Origin: Chitinophaga pinensis
Lineage (GTDB): Bacteria > Bacteroidota > Bacteroidia > UBA4408
NCBI GenBank assembly: GCA_945872355.1
Contig: CAMBZU010000014.1
Span: 1-53,154 of the forward strand
DNA length: 53,154 nucleotides
Direction of reading: 5' to 3'
The translations under genes and the position numbers were made by a program. The notes under the pieces were generated by a model. It ran no database searches. It worked only from the letters and a program-made list of their open reading frames with translations, and was not told the DNA's origin. Shown one piece after another: positions 7,828 to 16,354 of the stretch; position 1 is the stretch's first letter, and each line of letters begins with the position of its first letter.

Positions 7828-9804
7828 ATGAAAATCTCAAAAAACTCTATTCTAGCAACTTTTGCACTTGCATCATTGCTACTTGCTTGTAAACCCAAAA
7901 ATACAAGTAATGCTGTAAGCGGCGATGCTGCTGCAAAAGCTTATGTAGCCCCAGGTAAATATGACGAATTTTACAATTTTGTTTCAGGTGGCTTTAGTGG
8001 CCAAATGAGTGTTTACGGTTTGCCCAGTGGTCGTTTATTTAGGTACATTCCTGTTTTTTCTGTTGATCCTGAAAAAGGATGGGGATACAATGAAGAAACT
8101 AAGCCTATGTTAAACACCTCACATGGTTTTGTGCCTTGGGACGATTTGCATCATATTGAACTATCTCAAACAAAAGGTGAGCAAAATGGCAAATGGGCCT
8201 TTGCAAATGCAAATAATACACCTCGGTTAGCACGTATCGATTTAAAAACTTTTCGTACAGCAGAAATTATAGAATTACCAAACAGCGGTGGTAATCACAG
8301 CTCGCCATTTGGCACCGAAAACTCTGAATATATTGTTGCTGGCACAAGATTTAGTGTTCCCGGCGACAATGATAACGGAGATGTTCCAATAAACTCCTAC
8401 AAACAAAACTTTAAAGGGCATATCAGTTTTGTTAGCGTTGCTCCCGAAACAGGTGAAATGAAAATTGCATTTCAATTAAGAACACCAGGTGTAAACTTCG
8501 ATTTAGCGCGCGCAGGCAAAGGTAAATCGCATGGCTGGTTTTTCTTTTCATGCTACAATACCGAGCAAGCAAGTACCTTGCTAGAAGTTAATGCTTCGCA
8601 AAGAGACAAAGACTTTATTATGGCAGTAAATTGGAAAAAAGCGGAGGAATATATCAAAGCAGGGAAGGGTAAAAAAACACCTGTTAAATATGCACATAAT
8701 GTATATAATGAAAGCACGCAATCAGCCACATCTAAAATTGAGAAAGAAGTTTTGGTATTAGACATTGCTGAATTTAAAGATATCTGTTATTTTATTCCTT
8801 GCCCTAAATCTCCTCATGGTTGCGATGTTGATCCTACAGGTGAATATATTGTTGGAAGCGGTAAATTAGCTGCACTTATTCCTGTATTCAGTTATGATAA
8901 AATACAAAAAGCGATAGCCAACAAAACTTATGAAGGAGATTACGAAGGTATTCCGGTAATTAAATATGAAGCTGCATTGTATGGCGAAGTTAAAAAACCA
9001 GGCTTAGGCCCACTGCACACAGAGTTTGATGCCAATGGAAATGCTTACACTTCTTTCTTTGTTTCATCAGAAATTGTAAAATGGAATATCAAAGATTTAA
9101 AAGTGTTAGACAGGGCGCCAACTTATTATTCTGTAGGTCACCTTTGCATACCAGGTGGCAACACAGTAAAGCCTTGGGGTAAATATTTAATTGCTTATAA
9201 TAAAATTACTAAAGACAGGTATTTACCTACTGGTCCAGAGCTTACACAGAGTGCACAGATTTTTGATATCAGCGGCGATAAAATGCAAATGATACTCGAC
9301 TTCCCTACCATTGGTGAACCGCATTATGCACAGGCAGCACCTGCAGAATTAATTAGAAACAATGGGCAACTAAAAATTTATAAAATTGCCGAAAATAAAC
9401 ATCCATATAAAACCAATGGCGAAGGTGAGGCCAGGGTTGTACGCGAAGGCAAAAAAGTTCATGTGTATATGACTTCTATTCGTTCTCACTTTGCACCTGA
9501 TAATATTGAAGGTATTAAAATGGGTGATGAGGTATATTTCCATGTTACAAATCTTGAACAAGATTGGGATGTGCCACACGGATTTGCAATTAAAGGCGCT
9601 AACAATGCTGAGTTATTAATTATGCCGGGCGAAACATGTACCTTAAAATGGACACCAGATCGTACAGGTATTTTTCCAATGTACTGTACTGATTTTTGCA
9701 GTGCATTGCATCAAGAAATGCAAGGATATGTGCGCGTGTCCCCTGCAGGAAGTAATGTTCCATTGAGCTTTAGTTTAAACAAACCTGTTGCCGAAAACAA
9801 ATAA
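7828..9804 (+). CDS. nosZ: nitrous-oxide reductase NosZ (clade II-like)
   Basis: Reduces N2O to N2 in the periplasm. The CuA site is complete in the C-terminal cupredoxin domain: H584 (DVPHGF) and C620, C624, H628, M631 in CTDFCSALHQEM. The seven CuZ histidines are found in DDLHHIE (108, 109), GGNHSSPF, SPHGCDV, GPLHTEF, VGHLCIPGG and GEPHYAQ, spread over the seven-bladed propeller. The N-terminus (ILATFALASLLLAC) is a Sec signal with a lipobox and has no twin-arginine motif. That fits clade II enzymes and suggests a lipid anchor. Length 658 is normal. It lies between the cytochrome c and the NosL fusion gene, with a hairpin terminator just downstream. Confidence 0.97.
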   Translation: MKISKNSILATFALASLLLACKPKNTSNAVSGDAAAKAYVAPGKYDEFYNFVSGGFSGQMSVYGLPSGRLFRYIPVFSVDPEKGWGYNEETKPMLNTSHGFVPWDDLHHIELSQTKGEQNGKWAFANANNTPRLARIDLKTFRTAEIIELPNSGGNHSSPFGTENSEYIVAGTRFSVPGDNDNGDVPINSYKQNFKGHISFVSVAPETGEMKIAFQLRTPGVNFDLARAGKGKSHGWFFFSCYNTEQASTLLEVNASQRDKDFIMAVNWKKAEEYIKAGKGKKTPVKYAHNVYNESTQSATSKIEKEVLVLDIAEFKDICYFIPCPKSPHGCDVDPTGEYIVGSGKLAALIPVFSYDKIQKAIANKTYEGDYEGIPVIKYEAALYGEVKKPGLGPLHTEFDANGNAYTSFFVSSEIVKWNIKDLKVLDRAPTYYSVGHLCIPGGNTVKPWGKYLIAYNKITKDRYLPTGPELTQSAQIFDISGDKMQMILDFPTIGEPHYAQAAPAELIRNNGQLKIYKIAENKHPYKTNGEGEARVVREGKKVHVYMTSIRSHFAPDNIEGIKMGDEVYFHVTNLEQDWDVPHGFAIKGANNAELLIMPGETCTLKWTPDRTGIFPMYCTDFCSALHQEMQGYVRVSPAGSNVPLSFSLNKPVAENK

Positions 9805-9822
9805 TCATTAAGATAATTATTG

Positions 9823-9863
9823 AAAGGAGCAGCAAGGTATTACTACCAACTGCTCCTTTTTTT
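9823..9863 (+). terminator. intrinsic terminator/attenuator between nosZ and the nosL fusion gene
   Basis: A 10-bp perfect stem, AAAGGAGCAG (9823-9832) with CTGCTCCTTT (9850-9859), has a small inner stem GGTA/TACC in its loop and a T run reaching 9863. No new promoter is visible before 9882, so it probably lets only part of the transcription through, giving more nosZ than assembly-gene message. Confidence 0.75.
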
Positions 9864-9881
9864 ACCTCCTAAATAAAAATA

Positions 9882-10898
9882 ATGATAACAAGTATTTCAA
9901 TTAAATCGAAGGTTTTACTTGTACTTAGTACAATTGCATTAGTTACTTCAATATTTGTTCCGCTGTGGCGTATTGAGCTGGATGCACCGCAATATCCAGA
10001 GGGTTTAATGATGCAAATTCATGCCAATAAACTAGGTGGCCAAGTGGATATTATTAATGGTTTAAATCATTATATTGGAATGCAAACATTGCATGCCGAA
10101 AACTTTATTGAATTCACTATTTTACCCTATATCATCGCTTGTTTTGCATTGCTATTTTTAATAACAGCATTTGTTGCACGCAAAAAACTATTGTATTTTT
10201 CGTTTTGGGCTTTTGTTAGTTTTGGAGTAATGGCAATGATCGATTTTTGGCGCTGGGAATATAATTATGGCCACAACCTCGACCCCAGTGCTGCTATTAT
10301 TGTGCCGGGCATGTCATATCAACCTCCGCTCATTGGCTTTAAACAATTACTAAACTTTGGCGCCTATTCTATTCCCGATATTGGAGGATGGCTTTTTGTT
10401 ATTGCAGGTTTACTTATACTTATTGCTGTAATATTTGAAACCGATTTATTTAAACAACTTTCCACAAAAAATAATACAACAATTAAAGTGGGTATTTTAA
10501 TGCTGTGTTTTTCACTTGCTTCATGTAATAATTCATCATCACAGCCAATCAAATTAAATGTTGACAAGTGTGATTACTGTGCTATGACAATTGCCGATGT
10601 TAGATTTGGCGCAGAGTTAATAACACAAAAAGGCAGATGCTATAAGTTTGATGATCTTGCATGCTTGCTCAATTACAAAAAAGAAAAAACAAAGCTTGAA
10701 TTCAAAAAGTTCTATTTAAATACCTACATCGCAAACCATCAATTGATAGATGCAAGCAAGGCTTTTTTTGTGCAAAATGAAAATTTTAGAAGCCCAATGG
10801 GCGGTAACTTTGCAGCTTTTTTAAATCAAGATAAAGCCATTGCTTTTGCAAAAAAACAACATGCTTTGGTGCAAACTTGGAATGAAATTACTGAATAA
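9882..10898 (+). CDS. nosL: membrane protein fused to a NosL copper-chaperone domain
   Basis: Residues 1 to about 190 form a membrane part with about four helices and a periplasmic loop (PLWRIELDAPQYPEGLMMQI), like the small membrane proteins in Bacteroidota nos clusters. Residues 216-338 are a NosL domain with the Cys/Met copper-binding motif C230-D-Y-C233-A-M235 and FRSPMGG. NosL delivers Cu(I) to NosZ. The join contains a full lipobox-like sequence (GILMLCFSLASC, C215), as though a separate NosL lipoprotein had lost its own start and become fused. Translation from an internal GTG just before this stretch cannot be ruled out. It follows nosZ after a hairpin and precedes nosD by 3 bases. Confidence 0.85.
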   Translation: MITSISIKSKVLLVLSTIALVTSIFVPLWRIELDAPQYPEGLMMQIHANKLGGQVDIINGLNHYIGMQTLHAENFIEFTILPYIIACFALLFLITAFVARKKLLYFSFWAFVSFGVMAMIDFWRWEYNYGHNLDPSAAIIVPGMSYQPPLIGFKQLLNFGAYSIPDIGGWLFVIAGLLILIAVIFETDLFKQLSTKNNTTIKVGILMLCFSLASCNNSSSQPIKLNVDKCDYCAMTIADVRFGAELITQKGRCYKFDDLACLLNYKKEKTKLEFKKFYLNTYIANHQLIDASKAFFVQNENFRSPMGGNFAAFLNQDKAIAFAKKQHALVQTWNEITE

Positions 10899-10901
10899 TT
10901 A

Positions 10902-12140
10902 ATGATGAGAAATTATTATCTAATATTCATTACAATACTTATTGGGTGCAGCATACAGGCCAAAACAATTTATGTTGGTAAATCAGGCAATTATACACGC
11001 ATAAAATCGGCATTACAAAATGTAAACAATGGCGATACTGTAATTGTATCAAAAGGATTATACAAAGAAGGCAATATTATTATCAATAAATCTATCTGCT
11101 TTTTAGGCAAAGATTTTCCTGTTATAGATGGAGATAAAAAGTATGAAGTGCTTTCCATTAAAGCAAGTCATGTAGTTATAAAGGGGTTTAAAATTCAACA
11201 TTCTAGTTACGCTTCACTCGATGACCCGGGAGGAATAAAAATATATGAAAGCCGCAATGTTACCATTGAAGAAAACTTGTTGAGTGATAATTTTTTTGGC
11301 ATCTATTTACAGTATTGTTCAGCATGTATTATAAAAAACAACAGGGTAATTTCATCAGGTAAACAGGAGCAAGAAATTGGCAATGGCATTCACTGCTGGA
11401 AATGCGATAGCATACAAGTTATCGGGAATAAAATAGCTGGGAATAGAGATGGTATTTATTTTGAATTTGTTACCAACTCGCTTATATGGCGTAATATATC
11501 GTTCGATAATATCAGGTATGGATTGCACTTTATGTTCTCTAATTACGATGCCTATTTTACAAATTGCTTCACAAACAATGGCGCTGGTGTTGCTGTCATG
11601 TTTTCAAATCATATCACCATGATGAATAATACTTTTCGTGAAAATTGGGGCGATGCAGCCTTTGGCATGTTGCTAAAAGAAATTTCAGATTGCTACATGG
11701 CAGGCAATCAATTTAGGAATAATACTTCTGCCATATTTATGGACGGAACAAATAGAATTATAATAGAGAAAAATATTTTTGCCGACAATGGTTGGGGTAT
11801 GAAAATTCAAGCCAACTGTATGGATAATGTGATTAAACATAATAATTTTATGGGTAATACTTTTGATGTAAGCACAAATGGCACACTCACACTAAATGAA
11901 TTTAGAGAAAACTATTGGGACAAATATGAAGGTTATGATTTAGATAAAAATAAGGTTGGTGATATCCCCTATCATCCATTAAGTTTATATGCAGTAATTG
12001 TTGAAGGAAATCCACCTGCAATGCTACTTTACAGAAGTTTTATGGTGAGCCTACTCGATAAATCAGAAAAAGTTTTACCTAGTTTAACTCCCGATAATTT
12101 TATTGATAAACAACCATTGATGCAAGCAATAAAATTATGA
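10902..12140 (+). CDS. nosD: NosD periplasmic copper-site maturation protein
   Basis: The 412-residue protein has a signal peptide (MMRNYYLIFITILIGCSIQA) and a right-handed parallel beta-helix (NosD/CASH) repeat domain. The repeats show as ESRNVTIEENLLSDNFFGIY, SNHITMMNNTFRENWGDA and NRIIIEKNIFADNGWG. NosD works with the NosFY transporter to assemble the CuZ centre of NosZ. The stop overlaps the nosF start by 4 bases (ATGA), so the two are translationally coupled. Confidence 0.93.
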   Translation: MMRNYYLIFITILIGCSIQAKTIYVGKSGNYTRIKSALQNVNNGDTVIVSKGLYKEGNIIINKSICFLGKDFPVIDGDKKYEVLSIKASHVVIKGFKIQHSSYASLDDPGGIKIYESRNVTIEENLLSDNFFGIYLQYCSACIIKNNRVISSGKQEQEIGNGIHCWKCDSIQVIGNKIAGNRDGIYFEFVTNSLIWRNISFDNIRYGLHFMFSNYDAYFTNCFTNNGAGVAVMFSNHITMMNNTFRENWGDAAFGMLLKEISDCYMAGNQFRNNTSAIFMDGTNRIIIEKNIFADNGWGMKIQANCMDNVIKHNNFMGNTFDVSTNGTLTLNEFRENYWDKYEGYDLDKNKVGDIPYHPLSLYAVIVEGNPPAMLLYRSFMVSLLDKSEKVLPSLTPDNFIDKQPLMQAIKL

Positions 12141-12847
12141 TTGAAATAAAAAATATAGCTAAAAAATTCGGAAAACTTAATGTACTAAATGATATTAATT
12201 TACATTTAGCAAAGGGCGAAAGTATTGCCCTTATTGGACCTAATGGCTGTGGTAAAACAACTTTAATCAAGTGTATTTTAGGCATGGTTTTACCAAATAA
12301 AGGAGAAATATTTTTTCAGCAAAAATCAATTTTTAAAGATATTGCTTACAGAAGTAAAATTGGCTACATGCCTCAAATTGGAAGGTATCCAGAAAACATG
12401 AGCATTGGACAAATCATTAAAATGGTAAAAACCATTCGCAACTCAAATGAAACTTTAGACATCGATTTGTACGAGCAATTTGAAATTGAAAAACTGCTTA
12501 ATAAAAACATGAATACGCTCAGTGGCGGTACAACCCAAAAAGTGAGTGCAACTTTGGCCTTTTTATTTAACCCCAATGTATTAATACTTGATGAACCAAC
12601 TGCCGGATTAGATCCTTTAGCGGCAGAGCTATTAAAGGAAAAAATAATTAAAGAACGCAGTAAAGGAAAATTAATTTTAATTACATCGCATTTATTAAGT
12701 GAGTTAGATGATATGGTTAGTGAAATAATATTTATGCAAGAAGGTGCACTTGTTTTTCACAAAAGTGTTGTTGCATTAAAACAAGAAACGCAGGTTGAAA
12801 AAATATCTCAGGCCATTATTCATATCTTAAAGCATAAAACGGTATGA
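12137..12847 (+). CDS. nosF: NosF ABC transporter ATPase
   Basis: The 236-residue cytoplasmic ATPase has Walker A GPNGCGKT (34-41), the signature LSGGTTQK, Walker B LILDEPTAGLD and the switch ITSHL. It powers the NosDFY complex needed for NosZ copper-sulfur cluster maturation. The gene overlaps both nosD and nosY by 4 bases, as usual for this complex. Confidence 0.94.
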   Translation: MIEIKNIAKKFGKLNVLNDINLHLAKGESIALIGPNGCGKTTLIKCILGMVLPNKGEIFFQQKSIFKDIAYRSKIGYMPQIGRYPENMSIGQIIKMVKTIRNSNETLDIDLYEQFEIEKLLNKNMNTLSGGTTQKVSATLAFLFNPNVLILDEPTAGLDPLAAELLKEKIIKERSKGKLILITSHLLSELDDMVSEIIFMQEGALVFHKSVVALKQETQVEKISQAIIHILKHKTV

Positions 12848-13611
12848 ACAGAATTTTAAAATATGTAATACTTGATATCATAAAAAACAAAATTGTAATT
12901 TTTTACACCATACTTATTGCATTGTTTTCATGGAGTTCATTTAGCTTAGAAGACAATGCTGCCAAAGGTTTGCTCACCTTGCTGAACATCATCTTATTAA
13001 CAGTTCCTCTTGTTTCAATTTTATTTTCAACAATCTATATTTATAATAGCAGTGAGTTTATTGAATTGCTAGTAAGCCAACCTATCAAAAGAAGTAAAAT
13101 TTGGTATAGCTTATTTGCAGGTCTTGCTATCAGTTTATCTTTTGCATTTATACTTGGCGCAGGAATTCCAATCATTGTATTTGCAGATTTTTCAAAAGCC
13201 TTCATCATGATTGTGGTTGGCATTTTCATTACCATAATTTTTGTAGCATTGGCTTTTTTAAGCTCCATTTTAAGCCGCGATAAAGCCAAAGGAATTGGCG
13301 CTTCTATTTTATTGTGGCTATACTTTGCATTGCTTTTTGATGGCTTAGTTTTGTTTTTGTTATTTCAATTGAGTGATTACCCAATCGAAAAAATGATGGT
13401 TATTATTACTGCATTAAGTCCAATTGATTTAGCTAGAATATTAATGCTACTTCAATTAGATGTTTCAGCCATGCTGGGCTATACAGGTGCTATTTTTAAA
13501 GATTTTTTTGGCACTCAATTTGGATTACTACTTTCCTTTTTGCTGCTCCTGTTGTGGATAATTATTCCATTTTTTATCTCACTTAAAAAATTTAAAAATA
13601 AAGACTTATGA
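12844..13611 (+). CDS. nosY: NosY ABC transporter permease
   Basis: The 255-residue protein has about six membrane helices and an ABC-2 type layout, for example IVIFYTILIALFSWSSF, LLTLLNIILLTVPLVSILF and GLLLSFLLLLLWIIIPFF. It forms the membrane part of NosDFY. It overlaps nosF at its start and the next gene at its end, both by ATGA. Confidence 0.93.
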   Translation: MNRILKYVILDIIKNKIVIFYTILIALFSWSSFSLEDNAAKGLLTLLNIILLTVPLVSILFSTIYIYNSSEFIELLVSQPIKRSKIWYSLFAGLAISLSFAFILGAGIPIIVFADFSKAFIMIVVGIFITIIFVALAFLSSILSRDKAKGIGASILLWLYFALLFDGLVLFLLFQLSDYPIEKMMVIITALSPIDLARILMLLQLDVSAMLGYTGAIFKDFFGTQFGLLLSFLLLLLWIIIPFFISLKKFKNKDL

Positions 13612-13904
13612 TTATAAATGAAATATTACAAAAATTACAAACAGCTCAAAACCCTGTTGCTAAAGCTATACACAAAGGAGATCATTTTAAAGTATTGGCT
13701 ATTGGTTTCAAAAAAGGCATGCAATTAAAAGCGCATAAAACAAATTTAGCAGCCAAACTTACGGTATTAAGTGGCCAAGTAATTTATATCCAAGGCAATC
13801 TCATTAAAAAGCTTTCTCAATTTGATGAAACAGCTATCCCTGTTGGAATTATACATGAGGTGGCTTGCACAGAAGATGCATTGTGCCTATTAACACAAGG
13901 ATAA
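13608..13904 (+). CDS. small cupin-like protein in the nos operon
   Basis: The 98-residue soluble protein has the pattern of a small cupin barrel: FKVLAIGFKKGMQLKAHK (first motif region), LTVLSGQVIYIQG and PVGIIHEVACTEDALCLLTQ. One histidine of the usual metal set is seen in each half (H42 region and H82 region), so metal binding is uncertain. Its start overlaps nosY (ATGA) and it is 10 bases before the haemoglobin gene, so it belongs to the operon. A role in NO/N2O response is inferred from context only. Confidence 0.7.
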   Translation: MIINEILQKLQTAQNPVAKAIHKGDHFKVLAIGFKKGMQLKAHKTNLAAKLTVLSGQVIYIQGNLIKKLSQFDETAIPVGIIHEVACTEDALCLLTQG

Positions 13905-13914
13905 ACTAAGGACC

Positions 13915-14286
13915 ATGAAAACAGATATCAAAAATAGACAAGACATTGAAACGCTCATCAATACTTTTTATGAGAAAGTTAAAGTAGATGAAACTATCGG
14001 TTACTTTTTTAATGATGTAGTAGCAATTAACTGGGAAAAACACCTTGCAAAAATGTATGACTTTTGGGAAAATGTAATTTTTAATACAGGTACTTATGAG
14101 GGAAATCCCATGCAACAACATCAAAATATTCACAAAAAAAGTGCAATGAGCAAAGCACATTTTAACCATTGGCTAAGGCTATTTAATACCACTGTTGATG
14201 AGCTATTTGAAGGTGAAAAAGCGGAACAAACAAAACAAAGAGCAACAAGCATAGCCACTGTAATGCAAATTAAAATAGTTTATTAA
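13915..14286 (+). CDS. group III truncated haemoglobin
   Basis: The 123-residue protein matches the group III truncated globin pattern: INTFYEKVKVDETIGYFF, YDFWENVIFNTGTYEGNP, HFNHWLRLFNTTVDELF and KAEQTKQRATSIATVM. The haem-binding histidine is expected in the MQQHQNIHKK stretch. Such globins are linked to NO handling in other bacteria, and its place behind nosDFY supports an NO-protection or NO-sensing job. The gap to tnaA is 6 bases. Confidence 0.9.
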   Translation: MKTDIKNRQDIETLINTFYEKVKVDETIGYFFNDVVAINWEKHLAKMYDFWENVIFNTGTYEGNPMQQHQNIHKKSAMSKAHFNHWLRLFNTTVDELFEGEKAEQTKQRATSIATVMQIKIVY

Positions 14287-14292
14287 GCACTT

Positions 14293-15681
14293 ATGTTAGA
14301 TACAAAACAAAAAACACTTTGCGAACCATTTAAAATTAAAATGGTTGAACCACTCAAAATTACAACCGAGTCTTTTAGAGAAGCAGCTTTAAAAAAAGCA
14401 GGCTACAACCCTTTTCTATTATCATCTAATGATGTGTTTATTGATTTACTAACCGATAGTGGCACAGGCGCTATGAGCGATAATCAATGGGCAGCTATAA
14501 TGACAGGTGATGAAAGTTATGCTGGTGCCAGAAGTTGGCAAGCTTTAGAAAAAGTAGTAAAAAAATTAACCGGCATGCCCTATATATTGCCAACACACCA
14601 AGGCAGAGCAGCAGAAAGAATACTTTATGGTATTTTAGGTGGTAAAGGAAAAGTTTTTATTAGCAATACACATTTTGATACAACGCGCGCTAATATAGAA
14701 TTTACAGGTGCTACAGCAATTGATGTAATGCCTAATGAGGCAAAAGAGTTAGAAGTATATTTGCCCTTTAAGGGAAATATTGATCTCGATAAAACAGAAC
14801 AATTGATTCAAAAACATGGCCAAGAAAACATCGCAGCCATTATTATTACTGTTACCAATAACTCCTCTGGCGGGCAACCTGTAAGCATGGCTAATGTAAA
14901 AGCATTAAGAGCCATTTGCAATAAATACAATTTGCTTTTAATAATTGATGGCTGCCGAATAGCTGAAAATAGTTACTTCATCAAACACAGAGAAATTGAA
15001 TACATAAACAAAAGTTATTATGAAATAGCACAAGAAATGCTTTCTCTTGGTGATGCATTTATCATGAGTGCTAAAAAAGATGGATTGGTAAACATTGGCG
15101 GACTGCTTACTTTAAGGGATGAAGCACTAAGTGTTAATTGTAAAAATTTATTAATCATCTCAGAGGGTTTTACTACGTACGGAGGTATGGCTGGTAGAGA
15201 TATGGCTGCACTAGCAGTTGGACTTGAAGAAGTTTTTGATGAAGATTATTTACATTACAGAATCAAAAGCACAACTTATTTAGGAGAAAAATTAAAAGAA
15301 AAAGGAGTGCCTGTTGTTTGGCCTATTGGGGGTCATGCAGTATATATTGATGCTAAAAAATTATACCCTAATATTCCAGTAAATGAATACCCTGGCCAAG
15401 CTTTAGTATGTGATTTATATGTTAAAGGAGGCGTAAGATGTGTAGAGGTAGGTAGTGTAATGTTTGGTAAGTATGATAAAAATGAAAAATTAATTCCCGC
15501 GCAAAATGAATTAGTGCGTCTCGCAATTCCCAGAAGGGTTTATACACAAAGCCATATTGATTATGTATTGGAGGTGTTTGACGAAATTCTAGAAATAAGA
15601 AATCAAAAACATGGTTATAAAATTACCTATGAATCAAAATTTTTAAGGCATTTTACGGCCTTATTTGAAAAGTTGATATAA
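14293..15681 (+). CDS. tnaA: tryptophanase (tryptophan indole-lyase)
   Basis: A PLP-dependent beta-eliminating lyase of 462 residues that splits tryptophan to indole, pyruvate and ammonia. The PLP lysine is the second of SAKKDG (K262), and the aromatic and phosphate motifs LPTHQGRAAE and DGCRIAENSYFIK are present. Two positions separate it from tyrosine phenol-lyase: H453 in LRHFTA (Phe in the phenol-lyase) and V386 in CVEVG (Arg in the phenol-lyase). Both favour tryptophanase. It is the last gene of the nos transcription unit, 6 bases after the globin, and ends at a bidirectional terminator. Its presence there is unusual. Confidence 0.9.
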   Translation: MLDTKQKTLCEPFKIKMVEPLKITTESFREAALKKAGYNPFLLSSNDVFIDLLTDSGTGAMSDNQWAAIMTGDESYAGARSWQALEKVVKKLTGMPYILPTHQGRAAERILYGILGGKGKVFISNTHFDTTRANIEFTGATAIDVMPNEAKELEVYLPFKGNIDLDKTEQLIQKHGQENIAAIIITVTNNSSGGQPVSMANVKALRAICNKYNLLLIIDGCRIAENSYFIKHREIEYINKSYYEIAQEMLSLGDAFIMSAKKDGLVNIGGLLTLRDEALSVNCKNLLIISEGFTTYGGMAGRDMAALAVGLEEVFDEDYLHYRIKSTTYLGEKLKEKGVPVVWPIGGHAVYIDAKKLYPNIPVNEYPGQALVCDLYVKGGVRCVEVGSVMFGKYDKNEKLIPAQNELVRLAIPRRVYTQSHIDYVLEVFDEILEIRNQKHGYKITYESKFLRHFTALFEKLI

Positions 15682-15713
15682 AAAAAAGGCAACTCGTTTG
15701 AGTTGCCTTTTTT
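15681..15713. terminator. bidirectional intrinsic terminator between tnaA and the fasciclin gene
   Basis: A perfect stem GGCAACTC (15688-15695) with GAGTTGCC (15700-15707) and a 4-base loop is flanked by seven A's on one side and six T's on the other. It can therefore stop transcription from both converging genes. Confidence 0.92.
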
Positions 15714-15733
15714 AACATTATACTTAGTTTTAA

Positions 15734-16285
15734 TTACTTAGGCAAAAGTACATCTCCTATAACATGAATAATGCCGTTTGAAGTTGGAATCGACGCAAGT
15801 ATTTCTGAACCGTTCACAAAAGTTTTACCTTCTTTTTTGGTAATTTTTACCTTTCCACCATAAACCATATCATATAGTTGCCCATCATTCATATACGCTG
15901 TTTTTAAACTACCCACATAGGTGTGATAACCTAAAATATTTGCTAAATCCTCTTTCTTTTCGGGCGCTAATAAACCTTCAACGGTTCCGGGAGGTAGTTT
16001 CTCAAAAGCTGCGTTTGTTGGTGCAAAAACAGTGAATGGTCCTGCATTGCTAAGTGCATCAACCAACTCTGCTGCTTTAACTGCTGTAACTAAAGTAGTG
16101 TGATCTTTGCTTCCAACCGCAACTTGCACAATATTTGGGCTTGATGTTTCATCAACAACGCCACTTTGTCCCGGACCAACTTCTGTGTTTGCTACCTCAG
16201 CACTTTCTGCATTTTGTGGGTTATTACTGCAAGATGAAAGGGCAATGCCCAATACTAAAGTAAATAAGAATGCTTTATTTTTCAT
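15734..16285 (-). CDS. fasciclin (FAS1) domain lipoprotein
   Basis: The start is set at the ATG giving MKNKAFLFTLVLGIALSSCS, a lipoprotein signal with lipobox cysteine; the longer frame would run into the promoter. One FAS1 domain of about 135 residues follows: TTLVTAVKAAELVDAL, GPFTVFAPTNAAFEKLPPGTVEGLL, ILGYHTYVG and NGIIHVIGDVLLPK. FAS1 lipoproteins are common beside denitrification genes in Bacteroidota, but their function is unknown. It is probably under the same Crp/Fnr control as the nos operon. Confidence 0.88.
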   Translation of the reverse strand: MKNKAFLFTLVLGIALSSCSNNPQNAESAEVANTEVGPGQSGVVDETSSPNIVQVAVGSKDHTTLVTAVKAAELVDALSNAGPFTVFAPTNAAFEKLPPGTVEGLLAPEKKEDLANILGYHTYVGSLKTAYMNDGQLYDMVYGGKVKITKKEGKTFVNGSEILASIPTSNGIIHVIGDVLLPK

Positions 16286-16305
16286 AATTTTATATTTTAT
16301 ATCAA

Positions 16306-16313
16306 CAAAGGTC
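16306..16313 (-). promoter_or_regulatory. fasciclin gene -7 element (GACCTTTG)
   Basis: One mismatch to TAnnTTTG. It is placed 36.5 bases from the centre of the upstream palindrome, exactly as in the nos promoter. Expected start of transcription is near 16299-16302. Confidence 0.6.
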
Positions 16314-16333
16314 AATCATTAAATACAAATGAT

Positions 16334-16351
16334 TTATGATTAAAATCATAA
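16334..16351 (-). promoter_or_regulatory. Crp/Fnr-type operator TTATGA-N6-TCATAA, second copy
   Basis: A perfect palindrome; the arms extend to TTATGATT/AATCATAA. It shares all twelve arm bases and the exact promoter distance with the site at 7271-7288. Confidence 0.75.
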
Positions 16352-16354
16352 TAC

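Noticed and set aside
14293-15681. Tyrosine phenol-lyase
   Set aside because: H453 and V386 are the tryptophanase-type residues at the two positions that separate the families.
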